NCBI RefSeq assembly: GCF_001038625.1
Contig: NZ_CP011803.1
Location: 1,674,001-1,738,000, forward strand
Length of the DNA stretch: 64,000 bases
From: Clostridium carboxidivorans P7
GTDB lineage: Bacteria; Bacillota; Clostridia; Clostridiales; Clostridiaceae
Reading direction: 5' to 3'
In this document: positions 42,779 to 53,656 of the stretch, one piece after another
Numbering within the stretch: the first letter of the stretch is position 1
Layout of the letters: every line of letters begins with the position of its first letter
Translations under genes and position numbers: made by a program
The notes under the pieces: generated by a model
Databases searched by the model: none
Seen by the model: the letters and a program-made list of their open reading frames with translations, nothing else
What the model was told of the DNA's origin: nothing

Positions 42779-44059
42779 TTAAATTATTTTAGAAAGAGCA
42801 ATTAATATACCTATTTTGGCATGATCAAAAGTAAGACCACCTTGAAGGTAAGCTATATAAGGCTCTCTTATTGGTGCATCTGCAGATAGTTCAATAGATG
42901 AACCTTGAACAAAAGCACCAGCTGCCATTATTACTTGATCAGCATAACCTGGCATATCCCATGGTTCGCACTGTACAAAAGAATCTATTGGAGATCCTTG
43001 TTGAATGCCTTTACAGAAGTTTATTAATTTTTCTTTGTCATTAAACTTTATAGCTTGTATTATATCACTTCTCTTGTCTCGATAGGATGGAAGTACTTCA
43101 AAGCCAGAAAGCTCCATTATTCTTGCACAGAAAAGAGCACCTTTTAATGCTTCTATAGCTACGTGTGGTGCAAGAAACAATCCTTGATATAGAAGTCTCA
43201 TAACTCCAAAAGTTGAACCGCATTCTCCGCCTATTCCTGGTATTGTTAATCTGTAAGAAGCTTGTGTAACATATTCTTCTTTTCCAGCTATGTACCCTCC
43301 TGTTGGTGCTATTCCGCCTCCTATATTTTTTATAAGAGAACCTGCAATTAAGTCAGCACCCACATCTGTAGGTTCTTGTATATCTATAAATTCTCCGTAA
43401 CAGTTATCAACGAAACATATTACTTCAGGTTTGATACCTTTTACAAAATCTATTATTTCTTTAATTTCTGATACCAATAAAGCTTTTCTCCATCCGTAAC
43501 CAGTAGATCTTTGTATATGTACTAATCTTATGCTAGAATCATTTTCTAATTCGTTTTTAATATTATCATAGTTGAATTTTCCATCACAAGTTAAATCAAC
43601 CTGTTTGTAATTTACTCCAAAGTCCTTTAAAGAACCTATATTTTCTTTTCCACTTATTCCTATAATATTATGTAATGTATCATAAGGCGTACCACATATA
43701 CACATCATAGTATCATTTGGTCTTAAATTTCCAAATAAAGCAGCTCCTAATGCATGGGTACCATTTACAAAATGAGGTCTTACTAATGCACTTTCACAGT
43801 TGAATATTCTAGCATAAACCTTATCCAAAGAATCTCTTCCTATATCTCCATATCCATATCCTGAAGAATTAGTAAAATGGGAGTCGCTTATTCTCTCCTG
43901 CTGTAGTGCATTTAAAACCTTTAATTGATTATATTCTCTTATTTCATCATATTTTGCAAATTCATCTTTTATATCATTTATGGTTTGTTCATAAAGTTTA
44001 ATGACTTTATCACTTATACCATAATAATCCTTTAACTTTTGTTTTGTCATTTCAATCAT
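42779..44059 (-). CDS. Methionine gamma-lyase family protein (PLP; aluminium-resistance family)
   Basis: This 426-residue PLP-dependent protein belongs to the family once named aluminium resistance protein (Alum_res) and now listed as methionine gamma-lyase family. PLP-lysine motif is GSLIKNIGGGIAP; NCYGEF and FVDNC carry the ring-contact Asp. The start ATG follows AAGGAGCTTG by ten bases. The family is common beside hfq in clostridia, and it could be cotranscribed, although a terminator separates it from hfq. Its substrate is likely a sulfur amino acid but is unproved. Confidence 0.87.
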   Translation of the reverse strand: MIEMTKQKLKDYYGISDKVIKLYEQTINDIKDEFAKYDEIREYNQLKVLNALQQERISDSHFTNSSGYGYGDIGRDSLDKVYARIFNCESALVRPHFVNGTHALGAALFGNLRPNDTMMCICGTPYDTLHNIIGISGKENIGSLKDFGVNYKQVDLTCDGKFNYDNIKNELENDSSIRLVHIQRSTGYGWRKALLVSEIKEIIDFVKGIKPEVICFVDNCYGEFIDIQEPTDVGADLIAGSLIKNIGGGIAPTGGYIAGKEEYVTQASYRLTIPGIGGECGSTFGVMRLLYQGLFLAPHVAIEALKGALFCARIMELSGFEVLPSYRDKRSDIIQAIKFNDKEKLINFCKGIQQGSPIDSFVQCEPWDMPGYADQVIMAAGAFVQGSSIELSADAPIREPYIAYLQGGLTFDHAKIGILIALSKII

Positions 44060-44133
44060 TTTATCAAGCTCCTTTTAATTTTATCCATACAAAAATTAGA
44101 TTCTCTATAACACAATGTTTATAATAGCACATT

Positions 44134-44164
44134 AAAAAAAAATAGGCAATGATATGCCTATTTT
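44134..44164 (-). terminator. Terminator after hfq
   Basis: Read on the minus strand, AAAATAGGCA pairs with TGCCTATTTT over 10 bp and is followed by nine T. Confidence 0.85.
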
Positions 44165-44165
44165 C

Positions 44166-44420
44166 TTACTTTTCTGGTTGGTTTTCTTCACAAGGAATAT
44201 TGTTAAATAAAATAGTTTTAGCCGGTGTAATAGTAGATATTGCATGTTTGTATATCATCATTTGCTTACCATCACAATCTAAAACCACAGTAAAACTATC
44301 AAAGCCTTTTACATTACCTTTAAGTTGAAAGCCATTAGTTAAATGTATAGTAACTGCAGTTTTATTTTTTCTGGCACCATTTAAAAATATATCTTGTAAG
44401 TTGCTAACTGTTTTACTCAT
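44166..44420 (-). CDS. hfq: RNA chaperone Hfq
   Basis: This 84-residue Sm-like hexamer binds small RNAs and mRNAs. Sm1 includes [18 protein letters not shown] and the Sm2 signature MIYKHAIST lies near residues 57-65. Some C-terminal residues ([10 protein letters not shown]) form a short acidic tail. ATG follows GGAGGG. It lies in the conserved mutS-mutL-miaA-hfq order and is 71 bp after miaA. Confidence 0.95.
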   Translation of the reverse strand: MSKTVSNLQDIFLNGARKNKTAVTIHLTNGFQLKGNVKGFDSFTVVLDCDGKQMMIYKHAISTITPAKTILFNNIPCEENQPEK

Positions 44421-44491
44421 ATTCTCTACACCCTCCGTCGTAAGTTTTATTTTTATATATTCTATAAATTATTATAAATTCCTTTTAATTA

Positions 44492-45430
44492 TTATAATTT
44501 CTTTAATGATGCAAAAATATCTACTATATTATCTACGATTTCATTATCATCATTAAATTTATCTTTGTCTATCCAAATAACTCTTTTATCCTTTCTAAAC
44601 CAAGTAAGTTGTCTTTTAGCATAATTTCTGCTTCCTTTTTTTATAGAATATACAGCTTCATCTAAAGAAATTTTATTATCTAAATAATATAAAATTTCCT
44701 TATATCCTATACCTTTCATTGATTGCATTTCAGCAGAATATGCCATTTCTTTTAGTTTTTTTACTTCTTCTATTAATCCATTTTTAAGCATAATATCTAC
44801 TCTCATATTTATTCTTTCATAAAGCTTTTCTCTATTCATGGTAAGTACAAAATAATAAACATTGTATGGGATATCATATATATCATTTTCTAAATTAAAT
44901 TCACTTATGGTTTTTCCTGTGAGTTTATAAACTTCTAGAGCTCTTATAACTCTTTTTAAGTCGTTGGGATATAATCTATTAAAAGATTGAACGTCTACTT
45001 CTTTGAGTAAGCTATGTACATATTCTTTTCCCTTTGTTTCTGCTAAATTATGAAGATATTGTCTGTATTCATAATCTGTAGATGCTTCTGTAAAATCATA
45101 GTTGTAAATTAAAGAATTAATATATAAGCCAGTACCTCCTACTAGCATAGGTAACTTGTTTTCGGAAGTTATACATTCTATTTCTTTTTCTGCCATTTTT
45201 TTATATTCAGAAACATTAAAATTTACATTAGGTTCTATTATATCTATAAGATGATGCGGTACATTTTGCATTTCTTCCTTTGTAACTTTTGCAGAACCTA
45301 TATCCATGTACTTGTAAATTTGCATGGAATCAGCAGATATTATCTCTCCATTTAGTTTTTGAGCAAGTTTTATGGATATATCGGTTTTACCTACAGCTGT
45401 AGGACCTGCTAATATAAATAAATCCTTCAT
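44492..45430 (-). CDS. miaA: tRNA dimethylallyltransferase MiaA
   Basis: This 312-residue enzyme adds the dimethylallyl group to A37 of UNN-reading tRNAs, the substrate for MiaB. The P-loop [10 protein letters not shown] is at 7-16, followed by [18 protein letters not shown], and GTGLYINSL lies near 98. Start ATG 45430 follows a GGGGGG SD; the longer start at 45460 is in-frame but lacks one. MiaB is encoded upstream in the same cluster. Confidence 0.95.
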   Translation of the reverse strand: MKDLFILAGPTAVGKTDISIKLAQKLNGEIISADSMQIYKYMDIGSAKVTKEEMQNVPHHLIDIIEPNVNFNVSEYKKMAEKEIECITSENKLPMLVGGTGLYINSLIYNYDFTEASTDYEYRQYLHNLAETKGKEYVHSLLKEVDVQSFNRLYPNDLKRVIRALEVYKLTGKTISEFNLENDIYDIPYNVYYFVLTMNREKLYERINMRVDIMLKNGLIEEVKKLKEMAYSAEMQSMKGIGYKEILYYLDNKISLDEAVYSIKKGSRNYAKRQLTWFRKDKRVIWIDKDKFNDDNEIVDNIVDIFASLKKL

Positions 45431-45461
45431 AAAATCCCCCCCTTTTTTCATGGATGCCATA

Positions 45462-45488
45462 TTGTTAAGTTAATATTTAGCTTAACAA
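45462..45488. other. Small hairpin between mutL and miaA
   Basis: TTGTTAAG and CTTAACAA form an 8-bp stem with an 11-nt loop in the miaA leader. It has no T-run, and the role is unclear. Confidence 0.3.
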
Positions 45489-45542
45489 CTTAAAACTTCC
45501 TTTAAAATAAAATGCATTTTCATAATAAATCTTTTAACATAA

Positions 45543-47444
45543 TTATTGTATTCTTTTAAATTTTTTTTCTAACTCATTTAATGTGAATTTTATTATAGTA
45601 GGTCTCCCATGAGGACAATTAAATGGATCCTCTATAAACCTTAAATCTTCTACTAAAGCATCCATTTCTATATTAGATAAATTATCATTAGCCTTAATTG
45701 CGGCCTTGCATGCCAGCTTAGCTATAGCATTATACTTTATCGTCCAAGTTTCACCTGAGCCCATGTTCTTAAGATTTTCTAATATATCCATAAATAAATT
45801 TTTCACATCAGGCTTACCTAATATCAAAGGTACTTCTCTTATACTTATTGTATTATCGCCAAAAATCTCTATATTAAAACCTGCTTTAGAAAAAATTTCT
45901 TTATTATCTGTATAATATAAGAAATCTTCGTGGTATAATTCAATAATTACAGGAGTTATTAAAATTTGAGCTATTACATCATTTTCTTTAATGCTATTTT
46001 TATATTTTTCAAATAGTATTTTTTCATGAGCAGCATGTTGATCTATAAGATAAAGAGTATCTCCATATTGAGCTAATATATATGTATTATGAAATTGTCC
46101 TATTACATTCAATTTAGGGAACTTAGCTTCCATTTCAATGTTCTTTTCATCATTTTCATTTTTGCAATTACTATCTATTTTTAATAGTTCGTTATTTTCT
46201 TTGCATAATTGAAAATCCTTACTATTATATTCTTGTATCTGATTTTTAATATAACTTTTATCCTGGGCAGGTTTTGGACTTTCATAATTGTGCTGCCATT
46301 TTGAATTTAAATCAATAGGAAGCTGTATTAAATCTTTTTTATTTTCTATTTTTCCTAAACCATCCTTTGTCAAACTATCTTCACCTTTATTTTTATCTCC
46401 TATATCAGGTAAATCGTTGTTAATTTCTTCAACAGGAATATTAAAGGAGTCTTTAATACTATCTCTTAAAGCTGCATGAACAGTGTCAAAGATAATTTTA
46501 AAAATTTCTCTATCGTCCCTAAATTTTATTTCAGATTTAGTAGGATGAACATTTACATCTATGTATTCCGGGAATATATCTAGGAACAATACAAAAAAAG
46601 GATACTTATTTATCATCAAAAAAGATTTAAAGGCATTTTCCACTGCTGCTGTTATTAGCTTATTTTTTATGTATCTCTTATTTACAAATATACTTTCATT
46701 GTTTCTGCTTCCTCTGCTTATTTCAGAATTGCCAATGTATCCATATATAGACATTATATCTGTATGTCTTTCAAAGGTTAGCACATTATCACATATGGTT
46801 TTTCCATATACACATCTTATAGCATCTAATAAATTTCCTGTACCATAAGTTGTAAGTACTTTTTTTCCATTATTGATTAGCTTAAAAGAAACATCGCTGT
46901 GAGCCAGTGATAACCTATTTAATATATCTGTTATATAAGCAGATTCTCTACTAGAAGACTTTAAAAACTTTTTTCTAGCAGGAACATTAAAAAATAGATC
47001 ATTAACTTCTATGGTAGTTCCTAAATTACAAGCTGCATCTTTAATATAATTTATATTTCCTCCACTTATTGAAATTTCTTTTCCAAAATCAAATTCTTCT
47101 GCTCTACTTCTTAAAACAGTATTTGATACAGAAGCAATACTAGCTAAAGCTTCTCCTCTAAATCCCATAGTATTTATGCTATAGACATCCTCTATATTTT
47201 TTATTTTACTTGTAGCATGAGGCATAAAAACTTTTTCTATATCATCTGCATGGATGCCGTCTCCATCATCTAAAACTTTTATACTTTTCTGTCCACCATC
47301 TATGGTTTCCACAGTTATATTTTTAGCTCCTGAATCTATGCTATTTTCAACTAATTCTTTTACTACTGAAAAAGGTCTTTCAACTACTTCTCCTGCTGCT
47401 ATTTTATTAGATGTTTCTAAATCCAATACATTTACTCTTTTCAA
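45543..47444 (-). CDS. mutL: DNA mismatch repair protein MutL
   Basis: This 633-residue protein has the GHKL ATPase core ([28 protein letters not shown]) at the N-terminus and a C-terminal endonuclease domain with [14 protein letters not shown] (metal motif DQHA-x2-E) and later CPHGRPT. The endonuclease is usual in MutH-lacking bacteria. Start TTG 47444 has a somewhat distant SD (GGTGGTG). It is 92 bp after mutS, with an AT-rich hairpin between. Confidence 0.96.
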   Translation of the reverse strand: MKRVNVLDLETSNKIAAGEVVERPFSVVKELVENSIDSGAKNITVETIDGGQKSIKVLDDGDGIHADDIEKVFMPHATSKIKNIEDVYSINTMGFRGEALASIASVSNTVLRSRAEEFDFGKEISISGGNINYIKDAACNLGTTIEVNDLFFNVPARKKFLKSSSRESAYITDILNRLSLAHSDVSFKLINNGKKVLTTYGTGNLLDAIRCVYGKTICDNVLTFERHTDIMSIYGYIGNSEISRGSRNNESIFVNKRYIKNKLITAAVENAFKSFLMINKYPFFVLFLDIFPEYIDVNVHPTKSEIKFRDDREIFKIIFDTVHAALRDSIKDSFNIPVEEINNDLPDIGDKNKGEDSLTKDGLGKIENKKDLIQLPIDLNSKWQHNYESPKPAQDKSYIKNQIQEYNSKDFQLCKENNELLKIDSNCKNENDEKNIEMEAKFPKLNVIGQFHNTYILAQYGDTLYLIDQHAAHEKILFEKYKNSIKENDVIAQILITPVIIELYHEDFLYYTDNKEIFSKAGFNIEIFGDNTISIREVPLILGKPDVKNLFMDILENLKNMGSGETWTIKYNAIAKLACKAAIKANDNLSNIEMDALVEDLRFIEDPFNCPHGRPTIIKFTLNELEKKFKRIQ

Positions 47445-47475
47445 AATATTATTTTCACCACCTACATGACTTATT

Positions 47476-47511
47476 AAAAATAAGTAACTAAAAATCCAGT
47501 TACTTATTTTT
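47476..47511. terminator. AT-rich hairpin between mutS and mutL
   Basis: A 14-bp perfect stem, AAAAATAAGTAACT with AGTTACTTATTTTT, with an 8-nt loop. It resembles an intrinsic terminator or attenuator, so mutL may be expressed below mutS. Confidence 0.65.
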
Positions 47512-47535
47512 AATGTTTTTATATTTGATACGTAC

Positions 47536-50247
47536 CTAATTAAGCTCCTTTGCTTTTTTTATTATATCATAAAGCTTATTAAATCCATCCATAGGTGTCA
47601 TACTTAATACATCAAGAGAACTTATTTCTTTTATTAAATTTTCCTTTTCTATATCAGTAAAACCCATTTGAAGAGGTACATTTTTATTTTCTTTAAGTAT
47701 CAAATTGTTACCTTTTAATTTTTTAGATGGAATATCTTCATCAACACTTATATATTCCTTTTGTGAATGTGCTATATGTTCTTTATTTACTTGAATATTA
47801 TTGTTTGAAATTTCATTAACATCTATATCGCTGCTTTTCTCAGTTTCAATGGAATTTAGTATCTCTTTTGCTCTTTCAATAACCTTATCAGGAAGACCTG
47901 CTAATTTTGCTACTTCTATGCCGTAAGATTGGTCTGCTCCACCACGTATTATTTTTCTCAAAAATACAATGTCACTGCCAATTTCTTTTACAGACACTGA
48001 GTAATTTTTTACACCTTCAATTATGCTTTCTAGTTTAGTAAGTTCGTGATAATGGGTTGCAAATAATGTTTTACACTTAAGTTTTTTACTGCTGCAAATA
48101 TACTCTATTACAGACCAAGCTATACTTAAACCATCATAGGTGCTAGTTCCTCTTCCAACTTCATCTAATAATATCAAGCTTTTATTGGTAGCATTCTTTA
48201 ATATATTTGACACTTCCCACATTTCAACCATAAAAGTACTTTTACCAGCAGCTAAATCATCAGAAGCGCCTATTCTTGTAAATATTTTATCACAAACAGA
48301 TATTACTGCCTTTTTAGCAGGAACAAAACTTCCTATTTGGGCCATAAGTACAATTAAAGCTACTTGTCTCATATAAGTAGACTTTCCTGCCATATTAGGA
48401 CCTGTTATGATTAAAAGCTGTTCATCAGAAGTATTTATAACAGTATCATTTGATATAAAACTTCCTGAAGATATCATCTTTTCTACTACAGGATGTCTTC
48501 CCTCTTCAATACAAATATCTTCCTTGCTGCTGATTTCTGGTTTGCAATAATTGTTTTCTAAAGCTATAGTAGCAAGTGAACTTAAACAATCTATTTCAGA
48601 TATAATCTTTGCAGTTTCTTGCATTCTATCTACTTGCTTTTCTATTTTATCTCTTACATCAATAAAAATGTCATATTCCAAATTAATAAGCTTTTCTTCT
48701 GCTCCAAGTATTTTATCTTCCATTTCTTTAAGACTAGGAGTTATATATCTTTCTGCATTAGCTAAAGTTTGTTTCCTTATGTACCTTCCTTCTGGAATAG
48801 AACTTAAATTAGACTTTGTTACCTCAATATAGTATCCAAAAACTTTGTTGTATCCAACCTTTAAGGATTTAATACCTGTAATTTCTCTTTCGCTGTTTTC
48901 AAGAGAAGCAATCCAATCCTTACCATGTGCTTTTGCTAATTTTAATTCATCAACTTCTCCGTTATATCCTTCTTTTATAAGATTACCTTCCTTTAAAGAT
49001 ATAGAAGGAGTATCTATTATAGCCTTATCTAATATTTCGTATATATCCTGTAGTTCATCTAATTTAACGCCCATATTATGAAGAAGGGTAGTTTCAAAAT
49101 TTGAAAGCATTTTTTTAATAATTGGTATTTTTTTTATGGAACCTTTAAGAGATATCAACTCTTTTGCATTAACGTTTTTAGAAGATATTTTTCCAACTAA
49201 TCTCTCTATATCATAAATTTCTTTTAAAGCTTCCTTTAAATCTTCATGAACAGATAAATTGTTTAATAACTCTTCTACAGAATCAAGTCTTAATTTTATT
49301 GAACTGCTATTTATTAAAGGTTGTTCTATCCATTTCCTAAGTTGCCTTCCTCCCATAGCTGTGTTTGTTCTATCCATTACCCAAAGAAGAGATCCTTTTT
49401 TACTTTTATCACGTAAAGTTTCAGTTAGCTCTAAATTTCTTCTAGAATTTATATCTATAGCCATATAGTCAACTACATTATAATAATTAAAACAGTTAAT
49501 ATGAGATAATGAAGTTTTTTGCGTTTCAACAATATATTTCAAAAGACCATTTGAACATTTGATTAAAGTTTCACTATAATCCTCTTCTTTAAAGATGCTA
49601 AATTGTTTGCTTAACAATTCTTTTGAGTTTAAAATAAAAAACTCTTCAGAAAGACTTGTAAAGGATGAACTAAATCTTTCTTTTATATCCTTTTGTATTT
49701 TTTCATCTAAATTATCTTGTATCAACACTTCCTTTGGCGAATACTTGGAGATTTCATCCAGCAGAGTTGCTAAGTTAAAGTCCATATCTGTGCAGTTAAA
49801 TTCTCCCGTAGACACATCTGCAAAACATAGCGCACACATATTTTTTTCTTTTTCTAAGTATAAAGACATTATATAGTTATTCTTATTTTCTTCTAAAAAA
49901 GAAGCATCTGTATATGTACCGGGAGTAATTACTTTTATAATTCCCCTTTTAACTATTCCTTTAGCTTGAGATGGATCTTCAAGTTGTTCACAAATGGCAA
50001 CTTTATATCCTTTATTTATTAGTCTGCTTATATAGCTATTGGCAGCATGATAAGGTATCCCACACATAGGTGCTCTATTTTCTAGTCCACAATCTCTACC
50101 TGTGAGTACAAGTTCCAGTTCTTTAGAAGCTATTTCCGCATCCTCAAAGAACATTTCGTAAAAGTCTCCTAATCTAAAAAAAAGTATGCAGTCCTTACAT
50201 CCTTCTTTTGCATCTAAATATTGCTGCATCATTGGAGTTAATCCCAA
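47536..50247 (-). CDS. mutS: DNA mismatch repair protein MutS
   Basis: This ~903-residue mismatch sensor has an N-terminal mismatch-binding motif [16 protein letters not shown] (Phe-x-Glu), a central lever/clamp region and an ABC-type ATPase with Walker [12 protein letters not shown] and Walker [11 protein letters not shown]. The start TTG 50247 gives [10 protein letters not shown], eight bases after GAGGAGG; the longer start lies upstream of this SD. It is the second gene after miaB. Confidence 0.96.
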   Translation of the reverse strand: MGLTPMMQQYLDAKEGCKDCILFFRLGDFYEMFFEDAEIASKELELVLTGRDCGLENRAPMCGIPYHAANSYISRLINKGYKVAICEQLEDPSQAKGIVKRGIIKVITPGTYTDASFLEENKNNYIMSLYLEKEKNMCALCFADVSTGEFNCTDMDFNLATLLDEISKYSPKEVLIQDNLDEKIQKDIKERFSSSFTSLSEEFFILNSKELLSKQFSIFKEEDYSETLIKCSNGLLKYIVETQKTSLSHINCFNYYNVVDYMAIDINSRRNLELTETLRDKSKKGSLLWVMDRTNTAMGGRQLRKWIEQPLINSSSIKLRLDSVEELLNNLSVHEDLKEALKEIYDIERLVGKISSKNVNAKELISLKGSIKKIPIIKKMLSNFETTLLHNMGVKLDELQDIYEILDKAIIDTPSISLKEGNLIKEGYNGEVDELKLAKAHGKDWIASLENSEREITGIKSLKVGYNKVFGYYIEVTKSNLSSIPEGRYIRKQTLANAERYITPSLKEMEDKILGAEEKLINLEYDIFIDVRDKIEKQVDRMQETAKIISEIDCLSSLATIALENNYCKPEISSKEDICIEEGRHPVVEKMISSGSFISNDTVINTSDEQLLIITGPNMAGKSTYMRQVALIVLMAQIGSFVPAKKAVISVCDKIFTRIGASDDLAAGKSTFMVEMWEVSNILKNATNKSLILLDEVGRGTSTYDGLSIAWSVIEYICSSKKLKCKTLFATHYHELTKLESIIEGVKNYSVSVKEIGSDIVFLRKIIRGGADQSYGIEVAKLAGLPDKVIERAKEILNSIETEKSSDIDVNEISNNNIQVNKEHIAHSQKEYISVDEDIPSKKLKGNNLILKENKNVPLQMGFTDIEKENLIKEISSLDVLSMTPMDGFNKLYDIIKKAKELN

Positions 50248-50270
50248 ATTAAAAACCTCCTCTAAACCAT

Positions 50271-50300
50271 GTGGCAAGGGAAATAAAATCCCCTTGCCAC
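50271..50300. other. GC-rich intercistronic hairpin between miaB and mutS
   Basis: GTGGCAAGGG and CCCTTGCCAC form a perfect 10-bp stem with a 10-nt loop and no T-run, about 11 bp upstream of the mutS SD. It is likely an mRNA-processing or stability element. Confidence 0.5.
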
Positions 50301-50301
50301 T

Positions 50302-51651
50302 TTAAATTTCTTCCCCTATTAATGAAAATGAATTTGCTTTAACAATTTTAACTTTAACAAGTTTTCCTATGCTATCTTTACTGCCAGGGAAATTAACAAG
50401 TTTACCTGTTCTTGTCCTTCCAGTCAATTTAGTGTCATCATTTTTGCTAAAGTCTTCAACTAAAATTTCTTCAATTCTACCTTCGTATTTTTTATTATTT
50501 TTAGCACTAGAAGCATTAATTATTTCTACTAGCCTATTAAATCTTTCATGCTTCACATCTTCAGCTATTTGTTCTTCCATTTCATCTGCAGGGGTTCCTT
50601 TTCTTCTTGAATATATAAATGTAAATGCAGAATCATATTGTACTTCTCTTGCTAAACTTAAAGTTTCTTCAAAATCTTCCTCTGTTTCTCCTGGGAAACC
50701 TACTATAATATCTGTAGTTATAGCTACATCAGGTATCGTTTCTCTTATTCTGCGTACTAAATCAAGATACTGTTCTTTTGTGTAATGTCTATTCATCTTT
50801 TTTAATATCCTGCTTGATCCTGATTGTACAGGTAAATGTACTTGTTCACACACATTCTCACACTCTGCAATAGCATCTAGTACATCCTGTGTAAAATCCT
50901 TAGGATGAGGAGTCATAAATTTAATTCTTTCTAATCCTTCTATTTCATTTATTCTTCTTAAAAGATTTGCAAAGCTTACTTTAGGTTCTAAATCTTTACC
51001 ATAAGAATTAACGTTTTGTCCAAGTAAAGTGATTTCTTTATAACCCTTTGATATTAAATCTTTTATTTCATTTTCGATATCTTCTGGTTTTCTGCTTCTT
51101 TCTCTACCTCTTACAAATGGAACTATACAATAAGTACAAAAATTGTTGCATCCATACATTATTGTAACAAAAGCTTTAACATCACTTTTTCTGTCTATTG
51201 GAAGTCCTTCAACAATTCCATCTTCTTTATTTTGAATTTCAATTATGGAATTTTGTTCTTGCTTTACCCTATTTAAATACTCTGGGAATTTATATGCATT
51301 GTGAGTTCCAAATATAATATCTACAAAAGGAAATCTTTTTACTATTTCCTTTGCCATTCCTTCCTGCTGCATCATACATCCGCATATTGCTATTATCAAA
51401 TCAGGTTTTTTATCCTTAAGCTTTTTTAGTGCACCAAGATTTCCATATACTTTTAATTCAGCATTTTCTCTTACGCAGCAAGTATTAAATATTATTAAAT
51501 CAGAATCTTGTTTTACTTCAGTTCTTTCATAACCGATTTTTTTAAGCATTCCAGATAACTTTTCAGAATCCTCTTCATTCATCTGACAGCCCCAAGTTTC
51601 TATAAAAAATAGCTTATTATTCTTTTCTTTAACTTTTAATTCATTGTTCAA
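50302..51651 (-). CDS. miaB: tRNA methylthiotransferase MiaB
   Basis: This 449-residue radical SAM enzyme converts i6A37 to ms2i6A37 in tRNA, using the product of MiaA. The N-terminal UPF0004 domain carries three Fe-S cysteines ([28 protein letters not shown]); the radical SAM cluster is [19 protein letters not shown] (C-x3-C-x2-C), and the C-terminal TRAM domain reads [14 protein letters not shown]. Start TTG 51651 is five bases after AGAGGTGA. It heads the mismatch repair operon. Confidence 0.96.
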   Translation of the reverse strand: MNNELKVKEKNNKLFFIETWGCQMNEEDSEKLSGMLKKIGYERTEVKQDSDLIIFNTCCVRENAELKVYGNLGALKKLKDKKPDLIIAICGCMMQQEGMAKEIVKRFPFVDIIFGTHNAYKFPEYLNRVKQEQNSIIEIQNKEDGIVEGLPIDRKSDVKAFVTIMYGCNNFCTYCIVPFVRGRERSRKPEDIENEIKDLISKGYKEITLLGQNVNSYGKDLEPKVSFANLLRRINEIEGLERIKFMTPHPKDFTQDVLDAIAECENVCEQVHLPVQSGSSRILKKMNRHYTKEQYLDLVRRIRETIPDVAITTDIIVGFPGETEEDFEETLSLAREVQYDSAFTFIYSRRKGTPADEMEEQIAEDVKHERFNRLVEIINASSAKNNKKYEGRIEEILVEDFSKNDDTKLTGRTRTGKLVNFPGSKDSIGKLVKVKIVKANSFSLIGEEI

Positions 51652-51931
51652 TTATTTCACCTCTACATTTATGCTACTTATTTCATTGTTGTATACTTAA
51701 CCTTTTACATTATACTATATTTTTTTACTAATATCTATTTTATATTATTCATATATATAAAAAGCTACTAAATTTTTAAAATTTAAATACATTGATACAA
51801 AATGAAATAAATTCTACTTCACTAATAATAAGTTCACATTAAAGCATACTCATTATCAAACATTTGCATCTTTTAATTTTAAATTTTTCTTATTTTTAAA
51901 TATTTAGTATAAATAAGCTGATGTAAGCCTG

Positions 51932-51945
51932 TGTAAACGTTTTTT
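51932..51945. promoter_or_regulatory. cre-like site 1 (CcpA)
   Basis: TGTAAACGTTTTTT matches the CcpA consensus TGWAANCGNTNWCA at 12 of 14 positions. Confidence 0.4.
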
Positions 51946-52056
51946 AAATTTAAATACATAATGTTTAAAAAACACCATATTTAATCTTTATTATCAGCAA
52001 AATAGTGAATGAAAAATTGTAATATTATTAACATAAAAAAAGCATTTTGTCCACTC

Positions 52057-52070
52057 TGAAAACGTTTTTA
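52057..52070. promoter_or_regulatory. cre-like site 2 (CcpA)
   Basis: TGAAAACGTTTTTA matches TGWAANCGNTNWCA at 13 of 14 positions, 144 bp upstream of the aminotransferase start. Confidence 0.55.
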
Positions 52071-52213
52071 AATTAGCTGAATTTTATATCAATTATAGTA
52101 TATGTTTGAAACAATATGCAATTTTCTATAAAATAAAAAGGATTTTTTTGTTTTTTATAGAATAGATATTAATATAGACACCAAATATTATATAATTTTT
52201 CGGAGGGATTTTT

Positions 52214-53398
52214 ATGGATATACGTTTTTCAGAAAGAGCTGATGGCCTAAAGGCATCAGAAATTAGAGAGCTTTTAAAGTTAACAGAAATGCCTGAAATC
52301 ATTTCTTTTGCTGGTGGATTACCTGCTCCTGAATTATTTCCTGTTAAAGAAATGGAAGGAATCATGCAAAAAGTCTTAGAAAGAGATGGAAAAGTAGCTT
52401 TACAATATAGTTCTACAGAAGGTTTTAAACCTTTAAGAGAAGTAATCGCTAAACAAAGAATGACTCCTGCAAAAGTAAATGTTACTGCTGATGATATAGC
52501 TATGACAACAGGTTCACAACAAGGAATAGAATTTTCGGCTAAAGTATTTGTAAATGAAGGCGATGTAATTATTTGTGAAAGTCCTAGTTATTTAGGCGCT
52601 ATTAATGCATTTAAAGCATATATGCCAAAATTTGTAGAAGTACCAATGGATGAGCATGGTATGATAATGGAAGATTTAGAAAAAGCATTAAAAGCAAATC
52701 CTAATGCTAAAATGATATACACTATACCTGACTTTCAAAATCCAACTGGAATTACTATGTCAGATGATAGAAGAAAGAAAGTTGCTGAATTAGCAGAAGA
52801 GTACAAAATTCCTGTAATCGAAGATAATCCTTATGGAGATCTTATATTTGAAGGAACAAGACATCCTTCTATAAAAAGCTTTGACAAAGAAGGATGGGTC
52901 ATTTATCTTGGAACATTTTCAAAAAATTTCTGTCCTGGTTTAAGATTAGGTTGGATATGTGCTGCACCTGAAATACTAGAAAAATATATAGTAGTAAAGC
53001 AAGGTGCTGATTTACAATGCAGCACATTAGATCAAAGAGCAACAGCATTATTTATGGAAACTTATAATTTAGATGAACATATCGAAAGTATAAAAAAAGT
53101 TTACGGAAAACGTAGAACTTTAATGCTTGAATGTTTGGATAAATACTTCCCTAAAGAAGTAACTCATACAAATCCTTATGGAGGTTTATTTACATGGGTT
53201 AAATTAAAAGAAGGACTTGATGCTGCAGAAATATTAAAAGAAGCTTTAAAAGAAAATGTTGCATATGTTCCTGGTGGTTCATTCTTCCCTAATGGCGGTC
53301 ATCCAAATTATTTTAGATTAAACTATTCTTGTATGCCTGAGGATAAAATAGTAGAAGGAGTAAAGAGATTAGGCACAGTTCTTGCTAAATATTACTAA
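52214..53398 (+). CDS. PLP-dependent aminotransferase, class I/II (LysN/2-aminoadipate type)
   Basis: This 394-residue enzyme is a fold-type I aminotransferase of the 2-aminoadipate/branched-chain/aromatic group. PLP lysine is in GTFSKNFCPGLRLGW near residue 235. IPDFQNPTG and VIEDNPYGDL carry the Asn and Asp/Tyr contacts. The N-terminal FAGGLPAPELFPV is typical. It lacks the GntR domain of MocR regulators. The SD is GGAGGG. Upstream cre-like boxes suggest carbon control. Confidence 0.87.
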   Translation: MDIRFSERADGLKASEIRELLKLTEMPEIISFAGGLPAPELFPVKEMEGIMQKVLERDGKVALQYSSTEGFKPLREVIAKQRMTPAKVNVTADDIAMTTGSQQGIEFSAKVFVNEGDVIICESPSYLGAINAFKAYMPKFVEVPMDEHGMIMEDLEKALKANPNAKMIYTIPDFQNPTGITMSDDRRKKVAELAEEYKIPVIEDNPYGDLIFEGTRHPSIKSFDKEGWVIYLGTFSKNFCPGLRLGWICAAPEILEKYIVVKQGADLQCSTLDQRATALFMETYNLDEHIESIKKVYGKRRTLMLECLDKYFPKEVTHTNPYGGLFTWVKLKEGLDAAEILKEALKENVAYVPGGSFFPNGGHPNYFRLNYSCMPEDKIVEGVKRLGTVLAKYY

Positions 53399-53423
53399 AA
53401 TATCTAAAAAATTAATTAATAAA

Positions 53424-53461
53424 TCCCTCCTTTTAGGGTAAACTACTCCTAAAAGGAGGGA
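53424..53461 (+). promoter_or_regulatory. Hairpin that buries the SD of the next small gene
   Basis: TCCCTCCTTTTAGG (53424-53437) and CCTAAAAGGAGGGA (53448-53461) form a perfect 14-bp stem with a 10-nt loop. The right arm contains the AAAGGAGGG SD for the ATG at 53469. The T-run after it is poor (ACTATTTTA), so it may be a terminator for the aminotransferase and a translation switch at once. Confidence 0.6.
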
Positions 53462-53468
53462 CTATTTT

Positions 53469-53627
53469 ATGCATGATATGAAAAAATCAGATCAACTTGA
53501 AAAGGATAAGGATTTAATAAGATGTGAATGTATTGGAGATAGAAATTATTTTCAACAAATTCAGTTTGAATCCATGTTTCAATTAAAATCAGCTTATGTT
53601 CCAATTGAAGATATTATAAAAAAGTAA
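53469..53627 (+). CDS. Small hypothetical protein with sequestered SD
   Basis: This 52-residue ORF, found by reading, starts with ATG nine bases after AAAGGAGGG. Its N-terminus is charged (MHDMKKSDQLEKDKDLIR), followed by CECIGDRNYFQQIQF and a C-terminal YVPIEDIIKK. There is no membrane segment. The SD lies in the right arm of a 14-bp hairpin, so translation likely requires unfolding. A perfect terminator follows the stop. I recognise no family. Confidence 0.6.
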   Translation: MHDMKKSDQLEKDKDLIRCECIGDRNYFQQIQFESMFQLKSAYVPIEDIIKK

Positions 53628-53656
53628 TCTCTGTATTATAACAGAGATTATTTTTT
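53625..53656. terminator. Terminator after the small gene
   Basis: TAATCTCTGT pairs with ACAGAGATTA and is followed by six T. It converges with the acetyltransferase gene. Confidence 0.85.

Larger units (their letters stand above)
51652..52213. other. 560-bp intergenic region with two cre-like sites
   Basis: This gap lies between divergent miaB and the aminotransferase gene. It contains two cre-like boxes (51932-51945 and 52057-52070) and no clear ORF. It is unusually long for this window. Confidence 0.5.

Noticed and set aside
45462..45488. A Rex-type operator (TTGTTAAG...CTTAACAA)
   Set aside because: Rex sites have about 4 bp between the TTGTTAA and TTAACAA halves; here there are more than 10. 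It is more likely an mRNA hairpin.
46288..49876. Several plus-strand ORFs of 60-95 codons inside mutL and mutS
   Set aside because: They are antisense shadows of genes with complete MutL and MutS motifs, and none has a supporting SD or recognisable domain.
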